Positions 1 through 10,900 of a stretch of 64,000 nucleotides of DNA are shown one piece after another (within the stretch, counting starts at the first letter, position 1; each line of letters starts with the position of its first letter). Where the stretch lies: positions 60,380,004 through 60,444,003 of the forward strand of contig OY740768.1 of NCBI GenBank assembly GCA_963513935.1, in the 5' to 3' direction. The notes beneath the pieces are model-generated. The model made no database searches and was not told the origin of the DNA. It was given only the letters and a program-made list of their open reading frames with translations. The position numbers and the translations under genes were made by a program. Source of the DNA: Aphrophora alni (Eukaryota; Arthropoda; Insecta; Hemiptera; Aphrophoridae).

Positions 1-184
1 CTTCCTATTCAGAGCACAGTCATATATTCTTAAATAACTCTTTACTGACCATAGAGCATCCGAGAAAGGGCCCATCTGCTGTTTAATAGTAATTTTGTCA
101 GCCATTTTGTTCCCATACAAGACAGAATTTGCTAAAAATATCCTCAGCATTATAGTGAATTTTCACAAAATTTATTAAAAACTT

Positions 185-332
185 GTTATAATACTAATAA
201 ACAATGTTATAATACTAATAAACAATGTTATAATACTAATAAACAATGTTATAATACTAATAAACAATGTTATAATACTAATAAACAATGTTATAATACT
301 AATAAACAATGTTATAATACTAATAAACAATG
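185..332. repeat. Tandem repeat, about seven copies of a 21-bp unit
   Basis: A 21-bp unit (GTTATAATACTAATAAACAAT) is repeated head to tail about seven times with almost no divergence. There is no unique spacer between units, so it is a minisatellite and not a CRISPR. The flanks (1-184 and 333-544) show no gene. Confidence 0.95.
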
Positions 333-544
333 CACACACTTTCTCACTCATTTTTCATCTCCAAAACCAAAAATGTAATTTTGATAGTTGTTAATCAAAA
401 TGTGAAAATCAACCGTCGACGCTGTCTTTAAAAAAATATCTATATATTTAAATGAGACTTAAACTCATTTAAACACTGGTTTGGGGGTCATTACTCTTCA
501 CATTTGACTAATATTATACCTAAATGTGTGGAGTAGATTTTGAG

Positions 545-1438
545 AAATTAAGTGTTTTATAACAGCCCATGAGATTCTGAGGGTGTGTTGGTGCATTATC
601 GATAATTAAAACTGTCTTTATAGGAAGGTTTTTCAACTTCAAAGAAGACTCAACACTAGGTGTCAATTCATCGTTAAATCATTCTGTGAACAACCCAGTG
701 GACATCCAGGAACATTTTTGATTTTTATAGTAGATGGGAGGAGCATTTTTCAATATCTTTCAAAGCCTTGAGTTTTTTAACTTTCCTATGCAGTCGATGA
801 GTTCCCGCAACATTACTACAAAACAAAACCATCATTCTTTTTTAACCCTTGAGGCAAATGACTTTTTGGGTAACATTTTAAAATTAAATCCAGTCTCCTC
901 TGCATTATAAATAGAAACACCAACACCAAAGTCGGCTGCCACAGTTTGCAATATCTCGTCATTTTTTTAACTCCCTCTTATATTTCTTCAATTGTTATCA
1001 CGACTTTTTTCCTCTTTGTAGACATGATGCACAATTTATAAAGCTCAGTTCATACAAGTTATCATGTAAGTCACAACAAACTATCACCACTCTACGGATG
1101 GTTACTAAGTGGATGATGAGAACTACCGAAAATGCTAAAACAAACTGACTTGATGATTGAACGACACATGATTATATAGTAGGCAGAAAACTCTCAAGCT
1201 CAGAGTCCATGCACATCCATGTCTAAAAGGGATCTACGAGGTGATTCACCTTACGACGAGTGACACTAGTTTTTAATCTCAAACTAAGGAAACCTGTTTA
1301 TTTTTAACAGAGCTATCATGAAAAATCACACTTTGCAAACAATGTTTATTACATTCATATTTTATCCAGAAAAAGTCATATTTAAAAAAGGGGGGGGGAT
1401 ATTTTGGTTGAACATTTTTGTTAATGGAGGTTCAGCTG
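545..1438 (-). mobile_element. pogo/Tigger DNA transposon remnant, internally deleted
   Basis: Read on the minus strand, fragments of a CENP-B/Tigger transposase appear. Near 1025 there is a start MSTKRKKVVITIEE typical of the N-terminal helix-turn-helix. DEILQTVAADFGVGVS follows, and then without a gap a DDE-domain piece, IYNAEETGFNFKMLPKKSF. Near 600 the catalytic block VLIIDNAPTHPQNLMG is readable in another frame. The right end carries a Tigger-like terminal repeat (minus strand CAGCTGAACCTCCATTAAC) followed by TA at 1439-1440. The matching left terminus was not found, so 545 is only the limit of recognisable coding sequence. Stops and frameshifts make it a dead copy; the HTH-to-DDE junction suggests an internal deletion before or after insertion. 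Confidence 0.75.
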
Positions 1439-1654
1439 TATATACTTACAAAATTTAAATTATTTGTATACTTTAATAAAAGAGAAAAAACAATCACAAT
1501 GTTAAATAACTAATTATTATGTATTTAATAATCTGAAACATTAGTTAAATTGAACTTGTAGGCAATACTAAACAATTTTCAAATGTTTAATAATATATTA
1601 GCCTCTCTGCTCGACTTTCTATGTCAAACTCACTACTTTTTAAATTTTGTTTTA

Positions 1655-1659
1655 TAGAG

Positions 1660-1702
<43 letters not shown>
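1655..1702. repeat. (TA)n microsatellite
   Basis: A pure AT dinucleotide run of roughly 20 units. The open frames that cross it are repeat artefacts. Confidence 0.9.
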
Positions 1703-1705
<3 letters not shown>

Positions 1706-1732
1706 CTTTAATGTTTTATTGTATTATTCTAT

Positions 1733-1796
1733 TTGTGTACCAACGGCCACTTTCAAACGTAAGCCTGTGTCTCCTATCCATACAAAATCTAAACAT
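1733..1796 (+). repeat. Solo fragment of the hairpin repeat found at 61 kb
   Basis: The segment matches the right arm of the large inverted repeat at 60991-61432 in the same orientation. Shared words include GTAAGCCTGT, TCTCCTATCC and ACAAAATCTAAAC. It is a dispersed partial copy of that family. Confidence 0.6.
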
Positions 1797-2072
1797 CTAT
1801 CTATATACATTATTTCTGTTAAATTGTTCAAATTCCTCAATACCTTACAAAAATATGCAACACAAATTTGTTTTAATCTTTAAAAAAAGAAAGAGTTTTG
1901 TGATCCTTTAACCATAAATAGAAAAAAGTTGAACTGTGGTATTTGAATTCAATCTGCCACCTTGTTAAATGCAATGCTCACACATTAACATAGTAATTTT
2001 ACATTTTTCAGATGATCGAACTGTTTTAACATCAGAAAAGTACTGTAACCAAATTTTCTTTACTTGTTTCAG

Positions 2073-2870
2073 CGGATGAAATTTTAGCTACTAACTTTCC
2101 TTTTGTAAAAACAAGACCATTACGGCAGGCTATTGCTGAATCTAGAATAAAGGCTCGTAGTCTTGTGTTACCTCCTATGGAGCGTCCTAAAACATGTCCA
2201 GCATTAGCCCGTCGTCTCGTAACTGGAGCATTAGGTCTGCGATTGCCAACTGCATCGAAAGAAAGAGAAGCTGAAAAACTAGTCTTAAAGGAAGCCAGAG
2301 GTAATTTTTATTGTTAAATTTTTCAGAAATATATAACAGAAACAATTCTAAAGAATAAAGTTAGATGTTATTCCAATGTACTAGATAACACCAGAACTTG
2401 TTCTGTTAATTAAATTCTAAAGATTAAATAAAAAAGAATTTAACTCTTTAAATATTAAATATTTCTTATATAAATACTCAGGTTTAAAATATGAAGGACT
2501 TTTATGTAATATCAAAAGTATCACCAGAGAAGGTATAAATTTGTTTGTTTTTTTTAAATTGGTGTGTTTTCATATCATTAAATTAAATAAGCTTAAACCT
2601 TACACATATACTGGGATAATTTTTAAAAAAATAATTTTCTTCAATATTACTAAAGATAACAATTCTGTTATTTTCCTGCAAATCTACACATTGAAAATCT
2701 GATTTCAAATAAAATAATTCTTAATAGAACAAAATATCATTAGCTAATTAATGTATAAGATTGTGTTTCAGGTAAAGTATGACATAAATCAAACGTTTTT
2801 GATGTTTTCAGAGAAAAGAAGACTGGAGGTAAAGCAGCGAGAAGCTGCATGGGAAGGCACTTTCAATTAA
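2073..2870 (+). CDS. Last two coding exons of a conserved protein, R3HCC1L-like C-terminus
   Basis: Two exons join in frame: 2073-2300 and 2812-2870. The first follows an acceptor (ttgtttcag) and ends at a donor (GAG|gtaatt). The second follows gatgttttcag and ends at TAA 2868-2870. The visible 95 or so residues include ADEILATNFPFVKTRPLRQA, an Arg-rich block, ARRLVTGALGLRLPTASKER, and a charged helical tail ending in EGTFN. The ARRLVTGALG block followed by a basic coiled tail resembles the C-terminus of R3H and coiled-coil domain proteins (R3HCC1/R3HCC1L), RNA-binding proteins associated with the exon junction complex. That name comes from recall and is tentative. The gene is surely real: phase, splice sites and codon use are clean. 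The 5' exons lie outside the window or could not be recognised in 1-2072. Confidence 0.7.
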
Positions 2871-4057
2871 AGTGAAGAAATTTTCACGAGAGTTACCATT
2901 AATCATGTTCTCATTTACTTATTATTGTTTACTTTTAAATCATTTTCATTTAATCAGGATGTGGAAAAGTTACAACAATGATATCATTAGGATATGTTCT
3001 GTAAAACTATATAACAAATAGTTGTGTTATTTTACTTTATTCAGATAGGAGTATAAGGTTTTGTGAGTTTGTACAGACATACATATTTTAGATAAGAATA
3101 TTTTAGTGTTTTGTTTCTTGTTTTTAGCAACCATTAGATGTTAAATAATATTATAATAAACTATTTTATGTTACCAATAGATATAAATTGAGAATGTACA
3201 TACGAAAGGAGAACAAAGTACTGTTTATACTGCCATGAATTAGATATGAATCTGCCTTATATATTATTTATTAAATCAATAATATAGTTTATAATTATTT
3301 GAAATATAGGCCTAATATATTTTAATTTCCTGTTTGTTTTTTTGCATTTAACAAGGATAAAATGACAATATGTAGTTATTGTGTTAGGTTAAATGGAAAA
3401 TTAATTTGATTTCCAAGGAATTGTGTTACTGAAATATAGTAGTTTTAATGTTTTACTCAATTTCAAGAGTATCAATTTAAAAAAAATGTTATTTCATTTT
3501 GTGACGTTCCCATAAAATTATTAAGAGTTGATGAATGAATCTTAACAAGTTGCTTTCATTTACACAAAAATAAATTATAAGGAAAAAGATAAAATAATTA
3601 TCTTCAAAATAATGTGGATATTTGTTGTATGTAATTTGTATATTTAGTACATAGAGAGAAAATATACATTTTAATAACCTTTAAAATATCTATAAACGTA
3701 TAAGAAATTGTCTACTTTTTTTATTCCTAAGGAAATATTCTCAATATACTATTCATTTAATACTATTAAAAGTCATATTACATTGATCAAATTTATATTA
3801 TAAGGTTTATGTCCTGCCTTTCCTTGAAAAATTAAAGTTTGTTCGTAGTAGAAACTAAAAATTAAGATTCGAGGGGACAGTTTTCAGTGAATTAATGACT
3901 GGCATCTCTTTATTAGGATTACTGTAAAATTTTGACATTTTGTTTGGGAGAACTAAACTGGTATACACCTTTAATGAATTTGCATGTCCATTGTGGAAGC
4001 AATTTAAAGGAATATGAGCACAACAAGCGAATAAATGGCTGAAAATAATTTATAGTA
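2871..4057. other. 3' UTR and AT-rich intergenic sequence
   Basis: No further coding frame or element was recognised. Several AATAAA-type hexamers occur, so the transcript of the upstream gene could end anywhere in the first part of this stretch. Confidence 0.5.
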
Positions 4058-4490
4058 CAGATTGTTTCAAAAAGGACTCTACAACTTTAAAAGCATGTAG
4101 AAATTTATTTAAATAAGTTATATAATGGTTGAAGTGTTATTTTAAAGTGAAACAAATAATCATTTTGGTTTGATGTAACTACCCTTTGTGATATGACAGA
4201 CATCTCACTTTGAAGTCAATTTCTTGCCAACTCGAGCCAGTACATCAGCCGTCTCGATTTCTCACATCAGAGAGATTGACTGGTAAAGGTGAAACATACT
4301 TAATAAAACCCCATAAGAAAATATCTAGACTTGTGAAATCTAGTGAGCTAAGATGTTCTGCATAACCAATCCACTAACCTGGGAATTGCTTATTGAGAAA
4401 TTCCTGGACTTCTGTGCAAAAGTGAGGTGGAGCCCAGTCTGGCTGGTAGGGATCTTGGCAATCTTCGTCTAACTGTAGAATGAGAACATT
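4058..4490 (-). mobile_element. Tc1/mariner-like element, 3' end of transposase
   Basis: On the minus strand a decayed DDE-domain C-terminus is readable: APPHFCTEVQEFLNKQFPG, an in-frame stop, then WIGYAEHLSSLDFTSLDIFL followed by WGFIKYVS. This is the pattern QDGAPPHF...FPGRWIG...SPDLTPLDFFLWG of insect mariner-like transposases. The outer terminus at 4058 starts CAG..TGTTTCAAAAAGGAC, shared with the element at 25854. Only the 3' part is present and stops interrupt it. Confidence 0.75.
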
Positions 4491-5264
4491 TTTCAGCAAA
4501 CCCAGATATACAATGATGATTATATATATAATGATACCATTATTGGTCTTCTCCGTAAAAATCAGTAAATTCTCACTAATGAAAGCAATATATATTTTTT
4601 TTAACTTTGTTAAAGCTTAAGGTCTTAATCTTATACTCTATTTACTTTTACTTTTAAAATTATGTATTGCAACAAGTTACACAATACATTACATTAATTT
4701 CCAATCACATGGCGGTAATAGTTGTTTTTACACATGACGGCCAGTAGCTCCGTAACGGGTGAGTTTAGAAAAAAATACCAAAGAAGTGTCATAAAATAAT
4801 ATGTTCTACCAACAAAGCAATAAAAATGTGGTGTTTGTATTTAAAAAATTAAAGATGGTGGCCATATTGGAATAATGACGAAGATTAAAAAGACGGTAAT
4901 ACCGTAATTTTAATGTACGTATAATCCAGGGAAGGTTCTCCGTTTAAAGTTTTTTGAGAAACTGATAGTTTCCGAGATCCCAATGGTGGCCATTTTGAGT
5001 TGATCACTCTGTATAATTATACCATTATTGGTCTTCTCCATGAAAAACTGTAGGCCATATACTTCAAATTTTCTGAAAGCACAAAGAACATTCACATTTG
5101 GAGTATCTCCAAAGATGCATATGGATTTTCACTAGCTCAGATTCTGTTGTGCGAATTCACCTTTTCACTGTATGAAATGTTTCATTGCTAAAAAATAGTC
5201 AATTCCTTTTATTTTTTATTTTCATCTTATTTAGATCTCCCTTTTATATTAATTCTATTTTTAA
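4491..5264. other. AT-rich intergenic sequence
   Basis: No convincing gene. A motif ending in ATACCATTATTGGTCTTCTCC occurs twice, near 4533 and 5020, suggesting a duplicated repeat fragment. Open frames here are short and featureless. Confidence 0.4.
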
Positions 5265-6137
5265 CCCTTTGCGCTCGAAGGCGGTATTTATAGTTTGTCC
5301 TCGTCGCTCGTATGGCCAGCTGTACTGGCCGCCGCCATTTGCGTGTCAGGTTGTATTCATTTTTTGCTATAATGTCCTCACAACTCGTATGTCCAGCAGT
5401 ACTGGCCAAGATAGAATACGTCTATCGCTCGAATGGCCAGTACCACTGGCCACTTGACAAATATGATATTTTCTAATATTTTATTTGTGTTATAATGTCT
5501 GGTGTGTACTGAAACCTATCGGACAACTCTTGAACTAAATAATCACGTTTTTATTTTTTTCGCGCAGTGCATACGGTAATTTTATACGAGTAAATTGGTT
5601 CTCTGAATGACATTGCAATGTGTATGTGATTTAACTGTCTTACATTTTATGTTGTTAACCAGCTGTAAAGTGTTTTTATTTTGTAAATAGTATTAGTAAG
5701 TATAAATAAAACAATTTTAATTGATCTTTACTTGTTCATTAAATGTGAAGTAGTTTATGTATGAATATAACATGACTGTAAAGTCCTACTTTATAACAAC
5801 TTATTTAGTTATGTGTGTTAAAAATATACATATAAAAGTTAAATTTCCCAAACGTATGTTTATCTTAGTATTAGTAACTTTAAATTAAAAAATTTTAATT
5901 GAACTTTACTTGTTCTTTATACTATAATTACTATGAGTGTGCAAATAACAAGAAGTCTTTAAAAATAATTCCGAGCTGGCGAGGTAAACAACAAATATGG
6001 CTGCCGAGTTGTCAATGACAGTAGCGCGGCCAGCTGTACTGGCCATCCGAGCGGCGAGGACAAATTACGACAAAACAAATGTGAGCTGTCTACAACCTTG
6101 GCGTGGCCAGTGCTACTGGCCATTCAAGTGCAAAGGG
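5265..6137. mobile_element. piggyBac-type MITE with subterminal palindromes
   Basis: The 873-bp element is bounded by TTAA on both sides (5261-5264 and 6138-6141). The inverted termini begin CCCTTTGCGCTCGAA on the left and CCCTTTGCACTTGAA on the right. Inside each end sit short palindromes built on GGCCAG....CTGGCC: three on the left (about 5313, 5392, 5434) and two on the right (about 6028, 6105). No transposase frame is present. It is inserted just beyond the 3' end of the gypsy-like pol remnant at 6141-6330. Confidence 0.85.
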
Positions 6138-6140
6138 TTA

Positions 6141-6330
6141 ACTCTAATACTCATGTTACCCCCTCTCTTCCTCTGGGTTTCTATGGTATTTCTTTAAGCT
6201 GATTATGTAAAACATTCCTTTGATCTTTCTTTGTGTATTCACTGGTGCTATTCTGTAGGTTGCATCACCTAACCTTTCCAGGATGACATATGGTCCTGTA
6301 TACTGGACCATATGTCATCCTGGAATATTA
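6141..6330 (-). pseudogene. Gypsy-like pol remnant: integrase C-terminal GPY/F module
   Basis: The minus strand reads YTGPYVILERLGDATYRIAP and then NTQRKIKGMF, the GPY/F module that ends many Ty3/gypsy integrases. A stop follows just before the TTAA at 6138. It may be the far end of the retroelement whose RT, RNase H and integrase remnants lie at 9228-10900. A 50-bp near-perfect hairpin at 6276-6325, with GGATGACATATGGTCC arms, lies across its upstream edge. Confidence 0.65.
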
Positions 6331-6331
6331 C

Positions 6332-6641
6332 TACCTAAAATGTTACAGTAGCTAACTTTTGAATTTTAAATATGACTAGCGTTTAATTGATTTCCACCTA
6401 AAATGTTACAATAGCTAACTTTTGAACAATTGGAGATACAAATAAGTTTTAATGGGGAACTCCCCTTATTGTTGTAAGCTCTAAAATTTCATGGAAATCA
6501 ATTTATGAAAAGAGTGCTAAATTTCATTAAAAATAGGGATCGTATTATTTTTTAAATTGGTAACCTTTAATAACTTTCCTTTATAAAAATTGGGGGTTAC
6601 CAATTTTTAAAAAATCAAATCCCTATTTTTAACCTTAGAGT
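6332..6641. repeat. Direct repeat pair plus hairpin
   Basis: The motif ACCTAAAATGTTACA.TAGCTAACTTTTGAA occurs at about 6332 and again at about 6397. At 6527-6641 the sequence folds back: arms TTAAAAATAGGGAT...AAATTGGTAACC and their complement flank a short loop. The class is unknown, probably a small non-autonomous element. Confidence 0.6.
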
Positions 6642-7739
6642 AGTGTGCTATGGTCTCAGAGACTGTCAGTTGTTTACATTAAGCTTAATGGAAACTTTAG
6701 AATACCCCTCCCCATACCATTCTGTGGGAGGGGTAGCTCCCTGACCTTGTAGTGGCAGTCCTGTCTGTTTCTTTGTTTCAGCTTTATTTACAGTTTCAGT
6801 CTTGGACACCAACCACACCTATAATTTCTTACTGAGAAAAGGTAAGTTGACACAATAACTTATTTTAATTTATTTTGTAGTAACTAATAAAAATTAGTAG
6901 GTAGTTGCAGTAATTAATAGATATACAAATTAATTATTTTATTAATTATAATTCGTTAGTTTAAATTTTATTTTTTTGTAAACAAACTGAAAAGTTGAAT
7001 ATTAGATAAAAAATATTGTACTGAGGTAAATTTAATGTTTGTGTGTTTTGTTTTTATTTTTTATTTTGTACCTGTTTTTAAGTTTTGTGTCAGTCCTGCA
7101 CATATTAGGAATTTTCTTTTATTAGGGCTGGGTTCTTGAGTAACATAATGAAATAATCATCAGTGGTTCATTTTTATACTCAATATTAATCTACTCTAAT
7201 ATCTTTATCATTAAATTGACTCTCTTATTATCCTAATATCAAATATCCACCTATCTTATCAACTTAAAGGTTTATCTTAAATACATTGAAATCAAATTAC
7301 ATTTATTTTTACAAATGAACCCAAAATGATATCAACTGTTGATCTTTCATGAATCTACTTTACTTTTGAGATGACTACCAGATCACTCTACGTAAAACTC
7401 ACCCCTTTTTCCTGTAGCGACTTGGATATTCGGCAGGCTCTTTCGCTTCTTCGGAGATACTTTTCACAAAGACTGTCCGCGTCTCTACTTCGTGAAGGGC
7501 TTATATGCACTTTTATAATGTGTGTCGGTCATTGTACTTGCGAGGCTACATTTCTACACTTTTTGAATTATTTCGCAATAGCTGGCTCTCTTTCTAGTTT
7601 TCATATGTTCCTACTTATTCTAATATATTTTATATTTATTATACTTATTCTATTCTTTATTTGATTAGAATACATTAAATATATACAATACATAATACTT
7701 TACAATAAATACATACAATCATAATATTTACATACTACT
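6642..7739. other. Gene-free AT-rich stretch
   Basis: No recognised gene. An open frame at 7371-7664 shows no domain and a hydrophobic low-complexity end, so it is not called. Confidence 0.4.
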
Positions 7740-7745
7740 GAATTT

Positions 7746-7749
<4 letters not shown>

Positions 7750-7812
<63 letters not shown>
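7750..7812. repeat. (TA)n microsatellite
   Basis: About 30 pure TA units, ending against the minus-strand retroelement remnant that begins near 7814. Confidence 0.95.
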
Positions 7813-7813
<1 letters not shown>

Positions 7814-8206
7814 TTAATCCTTATAATACTGACACCCTCGAGACATCGTCCCTATGTCTATTCTGAGGGTTAAAACATTGCACCCTACACTAATTATAAA
7901 GTATTGGACACATTTGCTGCGTATCGTAGTGTGTTGGCGATGTTGACCAGGTCGGCATGATCTTCCCTGATGAGGTGTTGGAGAGGTGGTTGTTAACGGT
8001 CTTTTCATTCGCCATTAAGACGTCTGTAGCTGTGCCTCAATACCAATGAAACACGTCGCCGGCACTGTTTATGGTTCTGGGTCATCTGGTCTCTAGAGGT
8101 CCACTCGTGTTCTAGGATTGGTGTCCGTTGAATGTTTTCGGAGTTGTTTAGAAGTTCTACAGCTGTAGCTCTTTGACATCCTTTGAGTTCCAAGGTTCTA
8201 AATATA
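7814..8206 (-). pseudogene. Remnant coding sequence, part of the split retroelement
   Basis: Minus-strand frames here (for example RTLELKGCQRATAVELLNN) are interrupted by the foldback at 8207. They probably continue on its other side, near 9135-9230. No domain was recognised. Position and orientation suggest the 3' coding or untranslated part of the gypsy-like element. Confidence 0.3.
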
Positions 8207-9134
8207 CAGGGGTGGTGAAAAGTCCCAGAACGGGTTAATATTTTTTTAACCGTTACAGATGGAACTATATAACTTGGTACACTGTTACTGGGCATAAATC
8301 ACTATTTTACCACATTTTCAATGAGCCGCTAGCACTTCGGGGGAGCGGCCCACAAGGAGTCAGAAGAAAATCTTAAATGAGAGCGTGGGTTGAGTTGTAC
8401 ATCAAATTAAAGGTCTAATTTAGTAGAATACAATGCCGCAAATCCGACTTCAAAAGGTTCACCCTAAACAAAATGGCGGCGTTTTAAAGTTTACGAAAGT
8501 TACTATGGCGTTGAGTGTTAAAGATAGCTGGAACATGTTTACTCGGCCATTCAAGCCATCTTTGAATGGCTGCCATTTTCGGCTCAGATGTTCGTTTGAA
8601 GTCGGATTTGTTGCATTGTACTCTGCTAATAACGACCTTTAATTTGATTTACAACTCAACCTATGCTCTCGTTAAAGATTTTCTTCCCACTTCTTGTAGG
8701 CCGTCTCCAATTAGAGGTTAAATGTCAAGTAGAACTCTAAAAAATAGCTTTATTGCTCCAACACTGATTTCTGGGCGTTTGTTTTGAATCCTGTACCGAG
8801 TAAACATGTTCCAGTTATCTTTAACACTCAACGCCAAGTAACTTTCATAAACTTTAAAACGCAGCCATTTTGTTTAGGGTGAACCTTTTGAAGTCGGATT
8901 TGCGGCATTGTATTCTACTAAATTAGACCTTTAATTTGATGTACAACTTGACCCACGCTCTCATTTAAGATTTTCTTCTGACTCCTTGTGGGCCGTCCCC
9001 CCGAAGTGGTAGCGGCTCATTGAAATTGTGGTAAAATAGTGTTTTATGCCCAGTAACAGTGTACCAAGTTATATAGTTCCATCTATAATGGTTAAAAAAA
9101 TATTATCCCGTTCCGGGACTTTTCACCACCCCTG
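8207..9134. mobile_element. Foldback (long inverted repeat) element, 0.93 kb
   Basis: The element begins CAGGGGTGGTGAAAAGTCCC and ends with its complement. Inverted arms of about 340 bp (8207-8549 and 8797-9134) enclose a 250-bp middle. The flanks read ..ATATA and TATAT.., so a TA-containing target duplication is likely. The middle holds a third, partial copy of the arm (about 8596-8700, GAAGTCGGATTTG onward) in the orientation of the right arm. Short open frames are by-products of the repeats. It splits the retroelement remnant. Confidence 0.85.
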
Positions 9135-9227
9135 TATATTTGTATTGACAAAGGTATCTTGGAAGGTGGTTTTATTTGGGTCGGAGGGAGTATGTATGTG
9201 AAGGGGATTGTTGACTCAAATATGTGT

Positions 9228-9720
9228 TCAACTTGTAACTTTTGAAAATGTGTTTTCATGGACACCATGATTGGGATGTCCAGATGGGATATAAGGGTTG
9301 ATAGAGGTAATTGGGGTAGGTGTGGGAAGAATATTCATGTTACATAGTTCAGTGGCAACTAGAATATATAATTTTTTGTTTGATTTTGGTAAGGTTCCCA
9401 TATAATCTAATGTTAATTTGGTGAATGGTTTGGTATCTACCTTTATTGGCTGCAATAAGGCCGAAGGTTTTTGTCTGTCAGTTTTCATCACCTGTGATTT
9501 GTGGCATTGTTTTATGTACTGGACTATGTCAGTGGTAATGCTTGGCCAGTGGTATTTTATTTTTAATGACATCATTTTTGCAATGCGGGTGTATCCTCCA
9601 CCCACATATGAATCATGAAATGCTTTTAGTATTTCTAAAGTCAGTGATTTCAATACGGCTAGTAGTAATTCGGTTTTTCCATTCATAAAATGCTTTTAAT
9701 AATACAAAACACTATCATGT
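9228..9720 (-). pseudogene. Gypsy-like integrase remnant (zinc-binding H2C2 and start of core)
   Basis: The minus frame reads AFHDSYVGGGYTRIAKMMSL, then YIKQCHKSQVMK: the integrase zinc-binding region with one Cys pair degraded to CHKS. TLDYMGTLPKS follows with the first catalytic Asp of the core. After YILVATE the similarity stops, so the core is truncated or replaced. In the retroelement this enzyme joins cDNA to host DNA; here it cannot act. Confidence 0.75.
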
Positions 9721-10900
9721 AATATGTATAATCTGGTGGCTCGGCTGTGTGCTTTGTCAGCACTTTCCGGATCGATCAAGGCTTATCTGATTTTAAATAA
9801 ATTGTCTTCTAACTGTGATTTTTCGATATATATGGTTTGAATATTATGTATGTTGAATTCTCCTTGTAGTTCCGAATTTGATACTTGTAATGAACCTGGT
9901 GAACCTTAAGATAGGCTTAAACTATCTGGTAGTCTCATTGTTTGTGTTTTATTTCGAAATTATATTCTAGTTTCAACGCTAATCTGTTTAGTCTTGAACT
10001 CAATGTTTTAACAATTTTATATTGGAGAACTGATGTGGTCATTGAAAATGGTAAAGTGTCGTCCATATATGAAAGGTCGAAAGTAGTTTACTGTGTAAAT
10101 GACGCTTAACAATTCAATTTCTGATATGCTTCATCGACCTTCACTGTCACTCAGCCTCCTATTTACATAAGCAACTGGTCTTAGCGTCCCATTTTCTTGG
10201 TATTGTGACATGTCGCTGCCTATTCCGTCTCAACTGGCATCAAAGGATATAATTATCTCTCTGACTTCATGAAAATAGACAAAAACTGGTGGTATTGTCA
10301 GAGCTTGTTTTAGCTATAAAAAAGCAGTCTCGTATTGTTTGGTATTTTTTTGTTAAGTCCATTAATGGATTGGCGATGTCGCTAAATTAATAGATACATT
10401 TTCTATAGTACGATGCCGCACCTAGGAACTTGCTTACATCCTTTGTCCTAGGAGTGGGGAAGTCCGTGATTGTTTTCAAATTCTTATCTAGGGGTAATAT
10501 TCCGTGTTGTGAGATATTGTGTCATACCATATCTATGTTTTAATTTTTTTTTTAATGGCACTTTGTTTTTAATTTGAATTTTGCTGCATCTAACCATTAA
10601 AAACCTTTTCTATATTTTGTCAAGTGGTCCGTAAATGTATTGCCTTATGTCACTAGATCATCCACGTATATCATCATGCCTCGATACAGTAATCCCGAAA
10701 TCAGGCAATTCACTGTCTAGTTTTGTTGTTAATTGCTCATATTTGCTATTGCAGGTTATATTACATCCTGTATCTAGTAAAACCGATATCTCATGTTTTC
10801 CAATTTCTGCAGAAATATTGAAATTGAAATTGGAATTAATATTGTATACTGTTTTTTGTGAAATATTATTAGTAGTTTCGGTTGTATTATCATTTTAGTA
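9721..10900 (-). pseudogene. Gypsy-like protease, RT and RNase H remnants
   Basis: Order on the minus strand: aspartic protease block ISVLLDTGCNITCNS with the DTG triad near 10775; then, with most of the RT missing, MIYVDDLVT near 10665, the YVDD catalytic box, followed by a stop. Next come the RT thumb (QHGILPLDKNLKTITDFPTP near 10490), RNase H (IISFDAS near 10245; SISEIELLSVIYTVNYFRPF near 10095) and the linker IEKSQLEDNLFKIR near 9820. Many frameshifts and stops show it is dead. The direct passage from protease to YVDD implies a deletion of several hundred bases. Confidence 0.8.

Noticed and set aside
185..332. Regular repeat array that could suggest CRISPR
   Set aside because: Units are contiguous with no unique spacers and the genome is eukaryotic.
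1621..1911. Open frame of 96 codons across the (TA)n run
   Set aside because: Its Tyr-Ile tract is the translated microsatellite; no domain.
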